A stretch of DNA of 64,000 nt, taken from NCBI GenBank assembly GCA_903821685.1, contig CAIJLW010000086.1, forward strand, positions 62,001 through 126,000, in the 5' to 3' direction. Shown here piece by piece: positions 29,142-37,483 of this stretch. Each line of letters begins with the position of its first letter. Position 1 is the stretch's first letter. The translations under genes and the position numbers were made by a program. The notes under the pieces are model-generated. The model ran no database searches and was not told where the DNA came from. It saw only the letters and a list, made by a program, of their open reading frames with translations. The DNA is from an uncultured Sphingomonadales bacterium (lineage in GTDB: Bacteria > Pseudomonadota > Alphaproteobacteria > Sphingomonadales > Sphingomonadaceae).

Positions 29142-29380
29142 ACTATAGCCCAGCCTTATTGCTATCCTTATTGATGCTCACCGGGTGTAATGGCACCCCA
29201 GCGGCCACAGAAGGCACCACTGAGCAAAGTGGCGCGCAGGGATCTACGCAGCAGGACGAACTGGCTAAGCAGAAGCTGACAATTGAGCAGGCCGCCGAAG
29301 AAGCAACCAAGTTGGTTGAGGCGGACGCAAAGACCGAAATTGAGGCGGCAGTGCCAACCGGAACGGAACCTGCGCAATAA
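29138..29380 (+). CDS. Small hypothetical lipoprotein
   Basis: An 80-residue protein with a lipoprotein signal: hydrophobic LLLSLLM followed by the lipobox LTGC (cysteine at residue 17). The mature part is low-complexity, rich in Ala, Glu, Gln and Thr, probably helical (residues 45-70). It overlaps the peptidase stop (ATGA), so it is co-translated; it might anchor or accompany the peptidase. Function unknown. Confidence 0.65.
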   Translation: MNYSPALLLSLLMLTGCNGTPAATEGTTEQSGAQGSTQQDELAKQKLTIEQAAEEATKLVEADAKTEIEAAVPTGTEPAQ

Positions 29381-29500
29381 CCTAAAGTACTTGGTTTTCC
29401 GTTCCCTCTTCGCACATTCTTATAACCCAAGAGGCTTCAACTTGCCTTCTTTCGCGCACAGTTTCTAGGAACGATATCCTGCCATCCGCGTTGGTTTGAT

Positions 29501-30265
29501 ATGATCAACCAACACGTACCGCAACGCTGGCTCGCATGGGCCGAAGTGCCCCGCGCATTGCTCGCTATGGCTAATCTGCCATATCACTGGACAGAGCTCT
29601 CCTCTGCTCCTCAGGGGGATCAGCGCCCTGTCTTCGTTATTCCCGGGATTGGCATGACGGACCGGTCGACGCTTATTCTGCGGCGTTATCTGGGCTTTCT
29701 AGGGTATAAGGTGCATGCTTGGGAACTGTGCCGCAATCTTGGTGCCAAAACAATTGGCTTGCGCAATGAGCGGCTCATAGAACGGGTAAAATTCGTTCAC
29801 AACGCGGCGCAAAGGCCAGTGACCTTAATTGGTTGGAGCATGGGCGGAATTATGGCGCGTATGGTTGCAAGACGTCACCCAAAACTGATATCTCAAGTCA
29901 TCTCGCTTGGTTCGCCATTTGCGGGTGATCCATTCGCAAGCAGCGCATTTGAAGTCTATGAACGTCTTAGCGGACATAGCCTAAAAGCACCTATCGCGCA
30001 GATACAGATTGCCGAAAGTAAGCTTCCCCTGCCCGTACCGGCGGTTTCATTTTATTCAAAAAGCGACGGCATTGTGTCGTGGCAAGCCTGTCTTGAGCCA
30101 GAAACGCCAAGTGCGCGAAACATCCCCGTGCGTTGCGCCCATTGCGGTTTTGGCTTCAGTGCGGAGGTGCTTCGGGCCATTGCTGACCGATTGGCCATTA
30201 CATCCAGCAATTTGGTGCCAATGTTGAGCACAACGGAACCAAAAGAGACCTATGCGTGCGCCTAG
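29501..30265 (+). CDS. Alpha/beta hydrolase (lipase/esterase-like)
   Basis: A 254-residue alpha/beta hydrolase fold protein with the nucleophile elbow GWSMGG (serine near residue 113), an oxyanion region FVIPGIGMTD, a candidate aspartate in SKSDGIVSW and a histidine in CAHCGFG. No signal peptide is seen, so it is probably cytoplasmic. The substrate is not evident; similarity to triacylglycerol lipases is only at motif level. It lies tail-to-tail with the prepilin peptidase gene, 35 bases apart. Confidence 0.75.
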   Translation: MINQHVPQRWLAWAEVPRALLAMANLPYHWTELSSAPQGDQRPVFVIPGIGMTDRSTLILRRYLGFLGYKVHAWELCRNLGAKTIGLRNERLIERVKFVHNAAQRPVTLIGWSMGGIMARMVARRHPKLISQVISLGSPFAGDPFASSAFEVYERLSGHSLKAPIAQIQIAESKLPLPVPAVSFYSKSDGIVSWQACLEPETPSARNIPVRCAHCGFGFSAEVLRAIADRLAITSSNLVPMLSTTEPKETYACA

Positions 30266-30300
30266 ACGTGCCCATGGCAGATGCTTGAGCCAAAATTCTT

Positions 30301-30999
30301 TTAGTGGAATGCGGCCAGCAAAAAAGCTGCCACGCTCAGGAACGTCCCAAAAGGCAGGCGTAATGGAAGCGTTCTGTCGCGGACATAGACCGTAGCAACA
30401 TGTGCAAAGCCGATTAGGCATGCCAAGAGCAACGTCATCGGCAAAAGCTGCCAGCCCAGCCAGATACCAATCGCCCCAAATAATTTAGGATCGCCGCCCC
30501 CCATGCCCTCTTTGTTCCGGATTTTTCGGAACCCCTGACGAATGGCCTCAAGCGATAAAAACCCCAAAGCACCGCCAATGACCCTATCTGTCCAAATACT
30601 ATCGGGTAAAAGGAAACAACCACCGACAGTGCCTACCCCTGCAAGGGCGATCACAAGCCGGTTAGGCAACCACAATCGCTGATAATCCAATATGATCAAT
30701 GGCAGCAACAGCCAACCAAACACGGCCATAGCCAGAGCTGACTCGCTTGGAACCAAAAGTATCGCCGATAGTCCAATCGCAGCGGAGATTAGCTCGGTAT
30801 ATAAAGCGCCTAAACCAATGTTTTGGCGACAATATCGGCATTTGCCCCTCAGCAGAGCAAAGGAAAAAATCGGAACAAGGTCCTTAGGCGCAAGCGTCGT
30901 CTGACACGCATCACACCGTGACCGTCCGTTTGATATCTGCTCTCCAATTGGCCAGCGGCTGCACAAAGCGGCGACGAAACTGCCCCAAATTGCGCCCAA
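30301..30999 (-). CDS. gspO: Type II secretion prepilin peptidase GspO
   Basis: An aspartic membrane protease that cleaves and methylates the pseudopilins GspG-K. It has the cytoplasmic double CxxC zinc loop (CDAC and CRYC), the first catalytic Asp in LIILDYQRLWLPN and the second in GMGGGDPKLF. The coordinates follow TTG at 30999, but the first membrane helix clearly extends upstream (PFWYQLISFVI) in an open frame with no ATG, GTG or TTG. CTG at 31077-31075, inside the gspN stop and seven bases after AAGG, is the best true start and would give 258 residues. Last gene of the gsp operon. Confidence 0.88.
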   Translation of the reverse strand: MGAIWGSFVAALCSRWPIGEQISNGRSRCDACQTTLAPKDLVPIFSFALLRGKCRYCRQNIGLGALYTELISAAIGLSAILLVPSESALAMAVFGWLLLPLIILDYQRLWLPNRLVIALAGVGTVGGCFLLPDSIWTDRVIGGALGFLSLEAIRQGFRKIRNKEGMGGGDPKLFGAIGIWLGWQLLPMTLLLACLIGFAHVATVYVRDRTLPLRLPFGTFLSVAAFLLAAFH

Positions 31000-31073
31000 G
31001 ATGACGAACGAGATCAGCTGATACCAGAACGGCAGAGCGAACTGCGCTTCACCTAATGACGATAAAAGCTTGC

Positions 31074-31769
31074 TCAGAACCGACCCTTTTGGACAAGCCG
31101 GTAGCCACCAGCCACAGGTCGGAATCCCGAGAGGTTCAAAAGCGTTGCTTGGTCGCCTCTGTTCGCGTCAAGCGTTACTGCAATGGTGTATGTGCCGTCA
31201 GCTGAAAGTCGAATATCAGCCCGCTCCATACCCGATTGACTGACCAGTGGCAGCAGCAGACGCGCTCCATCACAGCGTGGTTTGCCCAGCATCCCGTTTT
31301 GTAGGTTGAGCCCTGGTACACTGTCGGACAGTGTCAGGCGCGCTTGTCCGCCAGCTTCAAGGCATCGACCTGCAGCAAAACGTGCCGAGAAGCCTTCAAA
31401 TTGAATATTTTCTGCCGGAAATGGCGCCAAAAGCGAACCGACTGGCAAAGTGGCATTTAGGTCATGGACCGACATACCCCCGATCCCGCGCGCAACAGAA
31501 GCGGTTATCCCCGGTGCCAAGGGTGCATCGCCGCGCGAAACAAGAAATTCTGCACGACCCAGAAACAGTGGCCATATTAACAAGCGCGCGTTGACGTCAC
31601 CAACGGGCAAGGTGCCCAAGCGCAGATCGCGTACCGAGCCATCCCAGATAATGCCCTCAACCTTACGTGCTGTTACCCCTTCGCCTCCGACAACCGCACG
31701 CAAGGGTATAAAAATTACAAGGCAAACCGCGAGTATCACAGCCAAGGCAATGATGTATCCACGTTTCAT
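31074..31769 (-). CDS. gspN: Type II secretion system protein GspN
   Basis: A 231-residue inner-membrane protein with one N-terminal helix (about residues 5-24) and a periplasmic beta-rich part, matching GspN in length and place. Family features are the RKVEGIIWDGSVRDLRLG and VGDVNARLLIWPLFLGRAEF regions seen in GspN-like proteins. GspN is an accessory component present in only some systems. It overlaps gspM by four bases. Confidence 0.85.
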   Translation of the reverse strand: MKRGYIIALAVILAVCLVIFIPLRAVVGGEGVTARKVEGIIWDGSVRDLRLGTLPVGDVNARLLIWPLFLGRAEFLVSRGDAPLAPGITASVARGIGGMSVHDLNATLPVGSLLAPFPAENIQFEGFSARFAAGRCLEAGGQARLTLSDSVPGLNLQNGMLGKPRCDGARLLLPLVSQSGMERADIRLSADGTYTIAVTLDANRGDQATLLNLSGFRPVAGGYRLVQKGRF

Positions 31770-32245
31770 TGTGCGCCCATCTGCATTTGGGCCTCAACAG
31801 TGACGGTTCCATTGGCTCCAGAACGCAAAGTGACCGTGCGCACGACAATATTTTGTGCCTCCAACTCGCTTACCCAAGCCAGAAAAGCCGGTGCTCGCGC
31901 CTGGTCAATCCGAATGCTGATCTGACCCGGCGCTGCGTTTGCAGACTTTATGACATCAAAGCCTTTTTCAGCTGCACTCTGGGTAACCAGCAGGCCGATG
32001 TCCTCAGCAGCAGCCGTGCGTGCAACCGACAGCTGACCTTGTGTCGATGCGACCTTGGCCACAATTCGGCCCCGGCGCTGCACCGCCTCATCGAGGTCTA
32101 ACGCAGCCTTTTCCACAACGGACAGTGCTGGCATAATGATTGCGAAAACAGCGATAGACAACCCCGCCAAGATACCGGCTGTCGCCACCAGCCATTTCTC
32201 TCGCTGCGTCAGGGCTGCAAACCATAAACGAACCGATTCTATCAT
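31766..32245 (-). CDS. gspM: Type II secretion system protein GspM
   Basis: A 159-residue bitopic inner-membrane protein. A short cytoplasmic start (SVRLWFAALTQREKWL) precedes a helix at about residues 20-38 and a periplasmic domain ending with a ferredoxin-like region. This is the usual GspM plan; it stabilises GspL in the platform. It overlaps gspL and gspN by four bases each. The call rests on plan and operon position more than on sequence motifs. Confidence 0.85.
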   Translation of the reverse strand: MIESVRLWFAALTQREKWLVATAGILAGLSIAVFAIIMPALSVVEKAALDLDEAVQRRGRIVAKVASTQGQLSVARTAAAEDIGLLVTQSAAEKGFDVIKSANAAPGQISIRIDQARAPAFLAWVSELEAQNIVVRTVTLRSGANGTVTVEAQMQMGAQ

Positions 32246-33318
32246 GGCATCCTCATGGTGATATCGACCAATGTTGAACCGCTTGCATCTTGGCGCGGGG
32301 TCGCCGTAATTTTAAAACCGTCTTGCTGAATGCCCAGAAGCGTTTTGTTGATGTTATCCGCTGTGGGGGCTGCAAGAACAACGGACAAAATGCCGTCAGG
32401 CGTGAAACGCATCTCTCGTACCGATACGTTAGGCGAAGCCTTAACACTACGCCACAAGGCGGCGGAAAGCGGTGTAAAGCTTCCCTGCACAATACCCTTT
32501 CGATTTAACGCGTTGGTGAGCGCACTTTCGGCTTGGTTTATGTCGTGAATAGATGGATCAATTTTCTGTGCAGCCGCCAACGCCGTTTCGTTTTCGGCTT
32601 TGGTAGCGATCCAGTATTTTGACAGCGTCACCAGAGTGATCATCAATGTAAGAGCAGCGATGGCTATCAATATCCGCTGTACCCAAGTGCGTTGCGCTTC
32701 GGTTGTCCAAACCGTGCGCTCCCTTTTTGCGAATATTCCTTCGCGCATGTTCAGCACGGGTGCGGCGCTTGCCGATAGCAGCATAGACCGTAGGGCATTT
32801 GTTTCTATGTCGATCGCTTTGTCGGCACCAATGAATATATCGCGAAGAACCTGTTCATCTGGAATGGCTATTCCGGAACCACGCAATACCGACACGCCGT
32901 CCAGTTCTGCCTTGAAAAAGCCATCCGGACCGGTGTTCAAAACGAGCGCGAAAGGTATGACGATATCAGGATTTATCCCCCGCGCTGCAAGCCGGTCTAG
33001 ACCATATTGCATGACGTCTGGCGCGATGGCCGCGGTTACCGAGGACCCGTCAAAATCCACCCCAGCACTGCAATGAACCAACCCAAGCGCTTGTTCGGAG
33101 GCACGCAGTTTAGCAACAGTCATGGCTTGCCGTGCTTCAAGTTCTGGAAAGGTAAACCAATTGTTTCGGACATCCTGAGGCGCCACAACCGCCATTACCG
33201 TTGCATCGTCAGCGGCAGCCTCAAACTCTGACAGAAGGCCCGCCGCTTCCCACACGCCTTCGGATACCCGAAAGATATTAGGGTCATCACCCACTGTCGT
33301 GGGAAAGCGTGTGAGCAT
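32242..33318 (-). CDS. gspL: Type II secretion system protein GspL
   Basis: A 358-residue protein with an actin-like cytoplasmic domain (about residues 1-210), one membrane helix near residues 222-242 (ILIAIAALTLMITLVTL) and a periplasmic ferredoxin-like domain. GspL links the ATPase GspE to the membrane platform. The frame opens at 33351 inside gspK, but ATG at 33318, five bases after the gspK stop and behind GAAGAAGAG, is better placed. Confidence 0.87.
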   Translation of the reverse strand: MLTRFPTTVGDDPNIFRVSEGVWEAAGLLSEFEAAADDATVMAVVAPQDVRNNWFTFPELEARQAMTVAKLRASEQALGLVHCSAGVDFDGSSVTAAIAPDVMQYGLDRLAARGINPDIVIPFALVLNTGPDGFFKAELDGVSVLRGSGIAIPDEQVLRDIFIGADKAIDIETNALRSMLLSASAAPVLNMREGIFAKRERTVWTTEAQRTWVQRILIAIAALTLMITLVTLSKYWIATKAENETALAAAQKIDPSIHDINQAESALTNALNRKGIVQGSFTPLSAALWRSVKASPNVSVREMRFTPDGILSVVLAAPTADNINKTLLGIQQDGFKITATPRQDASGSTLVDITMRMP

Positions 33319-33323
33319 GAGGG

Positions 33324-34310
33324 TCACTCTTCTTCCCCCCAGCTGCGCCAAACAACGCGCGCGGGCGCCGGAGACGCCACAATCATCGATTGTCCAGCAA
33401 GGGTCAGTTCGCCAAATGAAACTTGCGTGTTCAAAAGGAAATAGTTGCTCGTCAGTTTAACTTGCCCTTGCACCTGAGAAGTCGGCTCAAGTGCCGCAAG
33501 TTCAGGTGCGGCCCAGAATCGAATGAGACTGCCATAGCCATTCGAAGGCCGCTTGGCGAGATAGCTGCGCGCGGTCGATAGGTTCATCTTACCAGGCGCA
33601 AATAGCATCGCCAACAAAGGTGCTTGCTCAGGCAGTAATGTGTTTACGTTCAGCGGAGATAAGGCTGATGTAGGTAGAGCACAAATCCAGTCTTGAAGCT
33701 TGGCATAAACAGCTGGTGTTATGCCCTTCACCGCCCGAAGTTCACTCGGGTGTGCGAATAGCCTGTTGGCAGCCAGATAGGGTGTTGTCGCGGACCGATA
33801 GGCATCATCCTCAACACCATTGGCAACTGGCGTAATATCACTGTCAGCCCAATCTGTGGCCGCTGCGGCTATATTGCGCGCTGTATTTTCATCAGTGCCC
33901 AAGGCGACCATAAGTGATATCATCTGTGAAGTGCCTGTTGCATTTGCCAGATAGCGCCCATCTACGTCGGTCACCAGACTATTCAAGTTAAAGCAATTGT
34001 CGGCATCACGCAGCGTCGCGGTCGCTGAACCCAAGGGAATAGGTAAGCTTTGCGGTTTACCGAGCCAATTTCCCTCTAGCGAAGTCTGTGCCGCATCGCG
34101 CGCCAGCAGATCCTCAATCCGTGCGGCCGCAATCGCTTCTGCGGCGTAGGTAAACATACGCGCTTGCGCCAAAGCGTTACCATTTGACGTCAATTTGCTC
34201 GACAGAGTCAGCCGGTCAAGCGTTGTAGCGGCAATCACAGCCAGCACCGCCACCATCAACAATACCGACAGCAGCGCAGCACCGCGTTCCGAGGGTTTAG
34301 CAGGCATCAT
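33324..34310 (-). CDS. gspK: Type II secretion minor pseudopilin GspK
   Basis: A 328-residue minor pseudopilin, the tip subunit of the GspIJK complex. The prepilin site is ERG/AALLSVLLM; as in other GspK proteins the usual glutamate at mature position 5 is missing. The long globular domain contains the SAM-like insertion (GITPAVYAKLQDWICALPT) with the LNVNTLLPEQAPLLA block. It overlaps gspJ by four bases. Confidence 0.9.
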   Translation of the reverse strand: MMPAKPSERGAALLSVLLMVAVLAVIAATTLDRLTLSSKLTSNGNALAQARMFTYAAEAIAAARIEDLLARDAAQTSLEGNWLGKPQSLPIPLGSATATLRDADNCFNLNSLVTDVDGRYLANATGTSQMISLMVALGTDENTARNIAAAATDWADSDITPVANGVEDDAYRSATTPYLAANRLFAHPSELRAVKGITPAVYAKLQDWICALPTSALSPLNVNTLLPEQAPLLAMLFAPGKMNLSTARSYLAKRPSNGYGSLIRFWAAPELAALEPTSQVQGQVKLTSNYFLLNTQVSFGELTLAGQSMIVASPAPARVVWRSWGEEE

Positions 34311-34951
34311 TGATCTGGGCTTGTTTCAATGCTGGCCGGCGGAACACGTGTTTGCGGCCCGACGAGGAAGAGCAAACGTTCCTCTGCCTTGCCCTTCACC
34401 GTCACGCGCAACGCCACTGCGCGCGGCAAAGCATCGGCATCTGCCGCGCTCCAGTCACCACGCCACTGCCCTTTATCATCGCGATAGTCGACATTCGCGG
34501 ACGCAACATTTTCGAGCAAAGTTCCCGCATCTGCAGGGGCAGCACCATCCAACATCGGCCAACTTAAACGCTTAAGCGCCCCATCCTCCAGAACATAAGC
34601 CACGCGCTGCAGGCCTGCCCTTGGCGCTGCATCATAGTTAGACCAACCTGCCCGGACAAATCCAAATAATGCACCCGAGACGGTTGCATCCCCTTGCGTA
34701 AAAGCCGGCACAGCTTGTCCTGATTGATCGCGCACTGGCCGTGCAATAGCTTGCGCTAGATCGCCTTCCAAGCTGTTGGCTAGACGGTGTGACAACGCCA
34801 TTTCCTCCAAGCGCTTTTTCACGGCAATTTGCGTGTCAGTGCCGGAACGCAGAAGCATAACGCCTGCAACGGAGATCAACGCAAAAATAGCCAGCGCGAC
34901 GAGCAGCTCAATCAGCGTGAAGCCAGCGTCTGTGCTGCGGACATTGGTCAC
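34307..34951 (-). CDS. gspJ: Type II secretion minor pseudopilin GspJ
   Basis: A 214-residue pseudopilin with leader STDAG followed by the methylated-Phe motif FTLIELLVAL (cleavage at G10/F11), a single hydrophobic helix and a beta-rich head with the GLQRVAYVLEDGAL block. It overlaps both gspI and gspK by four bases. Confidence 0.9.
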   Translation of the reverse strand: MTNVRSTDAGFTLIELLVALAIFALISVAGVMLLRSGTDTQIAVKKRLEEMALSHRLANSLEGDLAQAIARPVRDQSGQAVPAFTQGDATVSGALFGFVRAGWSNYDAAPRAGLQRVAYVLEDGALKRLSWPMLDGAAPADAGTLLENVASANVDYRDDKGQWRGDWSAADADALPRAVALRVTVKGKAEERLLFLVGPQTRVPPASIETSPDQ

Positions 34952-35340
34952 TGCTCAATGGGCCTTGCGATGGATAAGCGGGCCTTACGCAGCGCGGCGT
35001 TGCCTGAGCCTGTGACCACAATATCCACCATAACGAGACGACTGTCATCGGTTGGGCTGGCGGTTGCCGTCCATATCCACTTCTGACCGCCATTGACCTC
35101 TTCGCCGCGTGTTTCGCCTAAAGTGGGTGGCGCGGGGTTAGACAATATCTCAACCGCCACATTGCGCGCAACCTGCCACGCCATGCCGCTATCGACCAAA
35201 TTGGCTGTCGAGCGCACTGAATATCCCTGCAGCCGGACCATCGCCAAAGCGGCAAGGCTAAATATTGCCAAAGCGACCATGATCTCTAGCAAGGTAAAAC
35301 CGTTGCGCTGTAGTTGGGACTTAACGAACAACGCGGACAT
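34948..35340 (-). CDS. gspI: Type II secretion minor pseudopilin GspI
   Basis: A 130-residue pseudopilin with prepilin site QRNG/FTLLEIMVALAIFSLA. The frame opens at 35361, but ATG at 35340 gives a leader of normal length (14 residues). It overlaps the 3' end of gspH by 20 bases; TTG at 35331 is another possible start. It has the ARNVAVEIL segment typical of GspI. Confidence 0.88.
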   Translation of the reverse strand: MSALFVKSQLQRNGFTLLEIMVALAIFSLAALAMVRLQGYSVRSTANLVDSGMAWQVARNVAVEILSNPAPPTLGETRGEEVNGGQKWIWTATASPTDDSRLVMVDIVVTGSGNAALRKARLSIARPIEQ

Positions 35341-35815
35341 CCCCGGTTGCCGCCAGCGCAAGCGTCACCGCAACATTGTCATGCTTGATAATGATATTAG
35401 CGGCGCTGGAGGGCATGCCAGTGCTGTCAAACGCAACGCGCATTTGGCGCGCGCCTGACATCTGAACAGACGTTCCGCTTTGCCAGTCCGTAGATGTAAA
35501 GGGCGCCTCTGACAGGGGAACCCATGCACCATTGTCCCGTCTCTCAAAACCATAACCTGAGGGACGGATGGTGACCGCCATACTGCGTGACTGCACAATC
35601 GCATTGTCACGCAACGCCGCTACCCGGGCGGCAAAGCGCTCCGCCTCATCACGGACCCCGCGATCTGGCGACCGCACCGTCATCACGACTGCTGCGCTAG
35701 CGATGCCAATGATGAATATCACCACCATCAACTCTACCAATGTAAAGCCCTGCTCGCTTGGCTTTATATTTCCAGAATGCGGCGTCTTAAGCGCCGTAAA
35801 TATCCGCATTTTCAT
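35321..35815 (-). CDS. gspH: Type II secretion minor pseudopilin GspH
   Basis: A 164-residue pseudopilin with prepilin site SEQG/FTLVELMVVIFIIGIA and a C-terminal head. The open frame runs far upstream (to 36118) through gspG in another frame; that extension is a shadow. ATG at 35815 (or 35809) gives a plausible leader and overlaps the end of gspG by 29 bases. Confidence 0.87.
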   Translation of the reverse strand: MKMRIFTALKTPHSGNIKPSEQGFTLVELMVVIFIIGIASAAVVMTVRSPDRGVRDEAERFAARVAALRDNAIVQSRSMAVTIRPSGYGFERRDNGAWVPLSEAPFTSTDWQSGTSVQMSGARQMRVAFDSTGMPSSAANIIIKHDNVAVTLALAATGDVRVVR

Positions 35816-36263
35816 TCTCGCCACCGGGCGCGCCGTCGGCACCAAGCGAATAGATATCAAAAGCACCATTTTTTCCGGGCATGCTGTACTGATAAGGGCG
35901 GTTCCATGGATCCATCGGTAGTTTTTTGATATAGCCCTCGGTACGCATTCCACTTGTAGTGGGCGGCGTAACCAAAGCCTGAAGGCCTGCTCCAACGTCT
36001 GGATAGGTAAGATTATCGAGCCGATAGGTTTCCAACGCTTGACCCAGCACTGCAATATCGGCCTTTGCCTTTTGCACCATGGCCTTATCTTGGTTCGGCA
36101 GAACATTGATCGCGACAATCGTGGTCAGCAATGCCAAAATAAACAACGTCACCATCATTTCGACAAGCGTAAATCCGTTGCGTTCTAATTTCGTCTTTTT
36201 CCGCCTGAACTTGGCGGGTGGAAGATTTGTGTCAGTGAGCAGGTGAAACAATATGCGGAGCAT
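35787..36263 (-). CDS. gspG: Type II secretion major pseudopilin GspG
   Basis: A 158-residue major pseudopilin. The prepilin site is ERNG/FTLVEMMVTLFILAL and the globular part has the hallmark LDNLTYPDVGAGLQAL, YIKKLPMDPWNRPYQY and YSLGADGAPGG blocks, the last being the calcium-binding C-terminal loop. The leader is unusually long (about 30 residues). It follows gspF after two bases. Confidence 0.95.
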   Translation of the reverse strand: MLRILFHLLTDTNLPPAKFRRKKTKLERNGFTLVEMMVTLFILALLTTIVAINVLPNQDKAMVQKAKADIAVLGQALETYRLDNLTYPDVGAGLQALVTPPTTSGMRTEGYIKKLPMDPWNRPYQYSMPGKNGAFDIYSLGADGAPGGENENADIYGA

Positions 36264-36265
36264 GT

Positions 36266-37483
36266 CTAAAGTCCCGAAAGGTTTTGAAGTTGAAGTATAG
36301 GCAGCAAAATTGCCAATATTATGACAGCGACAACGCCGCCCATCGCCACAATGATAAGTGGTTCAAGCAGGGACAACGCTGTGCTGGTAAAGTTATCAAA
36401 TTCGCGCTCCAGATACTCGGCAGCGCGCTCAAGCATCTGATCAAGCTGGCCGGCGCTCTCGCCACTGGCGGTGAGATATACCAAAAGCGGTGGAAAAACG
36501 CCGCTGGTCCGCATTGCACCCGACAGGCTACCTCCGCTGCGCACAGCTTCTACAATATCATCATTGGCGGCCGAAAGGACCTTGTTCCGAATTGTGCCGC
36601 CCGTCAGCCGCAGCCCCTCCAGCAAAGGCAATCGGCTTGCGACCATTGTAGCCAATGTGCGCGCCATGCGCGCTGCATGCAGGTTGCGCAAAAGCTTTCC
36701 CAATAGGGGAATGCGTAAAATATTACGGTCGACCGACATACGGAAAGCGGGCCGCTTCAAAGCTTGTGCGAACAGAAACGCACCAATGACAACAACGAGA
36801 ATGAGCGCCCAATAATAACTCGCCAAAAACGCGGAAATACCAATCACGATCCGCGTAATGAGCGGCAACTGTTGATCCACATTGTCAAACTGTTCAACGA
36901 CCCTTGGGACAACCGAAACCATCAATCCCATAACGACCAATGTTGCTACAAGTGACAAAATCGCTGGATATGCAAGGGCACCGATGAGCTTACCGCGCAT
37001 TTCAGCCTGACGTTCGAGCAACACCGCGAGACGATCTGTGATCAGCGGCAAGGTTCCCGCCCCTTCACCTGCCGCGATCATCGCGCGATACAAGGCAGGA
37101 AAGCTATTGCTCTCGCGCCGCATTGCTTCTGACAAACGCTGCCCTTCGACAACGCCTGCATGCACATCCGTTAATATCTGGCGTACATGGGGCTGTTCAC
37201 TTTGACGGCTAATCGTGCGTAAGGCTTCTTCCAAGGGCGACACTTGAGCCAATGAGGACAATTGCCGCGTAAACAATGTAAGTTGCTTTGTACTCAGCCG
37301 TGCCTGCCGCTTAAATGGCAGGTTGGCAAAAGCCGACGCGCGCGCTTCAGCCGGCATAACGGTTATGATGTACAGCTTCTTTGATACCAGTTGCTCACGC
37401 ACCATGTCATCATTGGCCGCAGATATGCGTCCGCGCCGTTCGCGCCCATCCGGGTCGATGGCGTGATAGGCGAATTCAGGCAT
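36266..37483 (-). CDS. gspF: Type II secretion inner-membrane platform protein GspF
   Basis: A 405-residue platform protein with two homologous T2SSF domains (about residues 70-190 and 275-395) and three membrane helices (near 170-190, 220-240 and 375-398). The starting block PEFAYHAIDPDGRERRG is typical. A frame to 37540 exists, but ATG at 37483, overlapping the gspE stop by eight bases, fits the family. Confidence 0.94.
   Translation of the reverse strand: MPEFAYHAIDPDGRERRGRISAANDDMVREQLVSKKLYIITVMPAEARASAFANLPFKRQARLSTKQLTLFTRQLSSLAQVSPLEEALRTISRQSEQPHVRQILTDVHAGVVEGQRLSEAMRRESNSFPALYRAMIAAGEGAGTLPLITDRLAVLLERQAEMRGKLIGALAYPAILSLVATLVVMGLMVSVVPRVVEQFDNVDQQLPLITRIVIGISAFLASYYWALILVVVIGAFLFAQALKRPAFRMSVDRNILRIPLLGKLLRNLHAARMARTLATMVASRLPLLEGLRLTGGTIRNKVLSAANDDIVEAVRSGGSLSGAMRTSGVFPPLLVYLTASGESAGQLDQMLERAAEYLEREFDNFTSTALSLLEPLIIVAMGGVVAVIILAILLPILQLQNLSGL

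Noticed and set aside
35816-36118. Upstream extension of the gspH open frame
   Set aside because: It runs through gspG in another frame; the prepilin leader begins only at 35815, so the extension is not coding.
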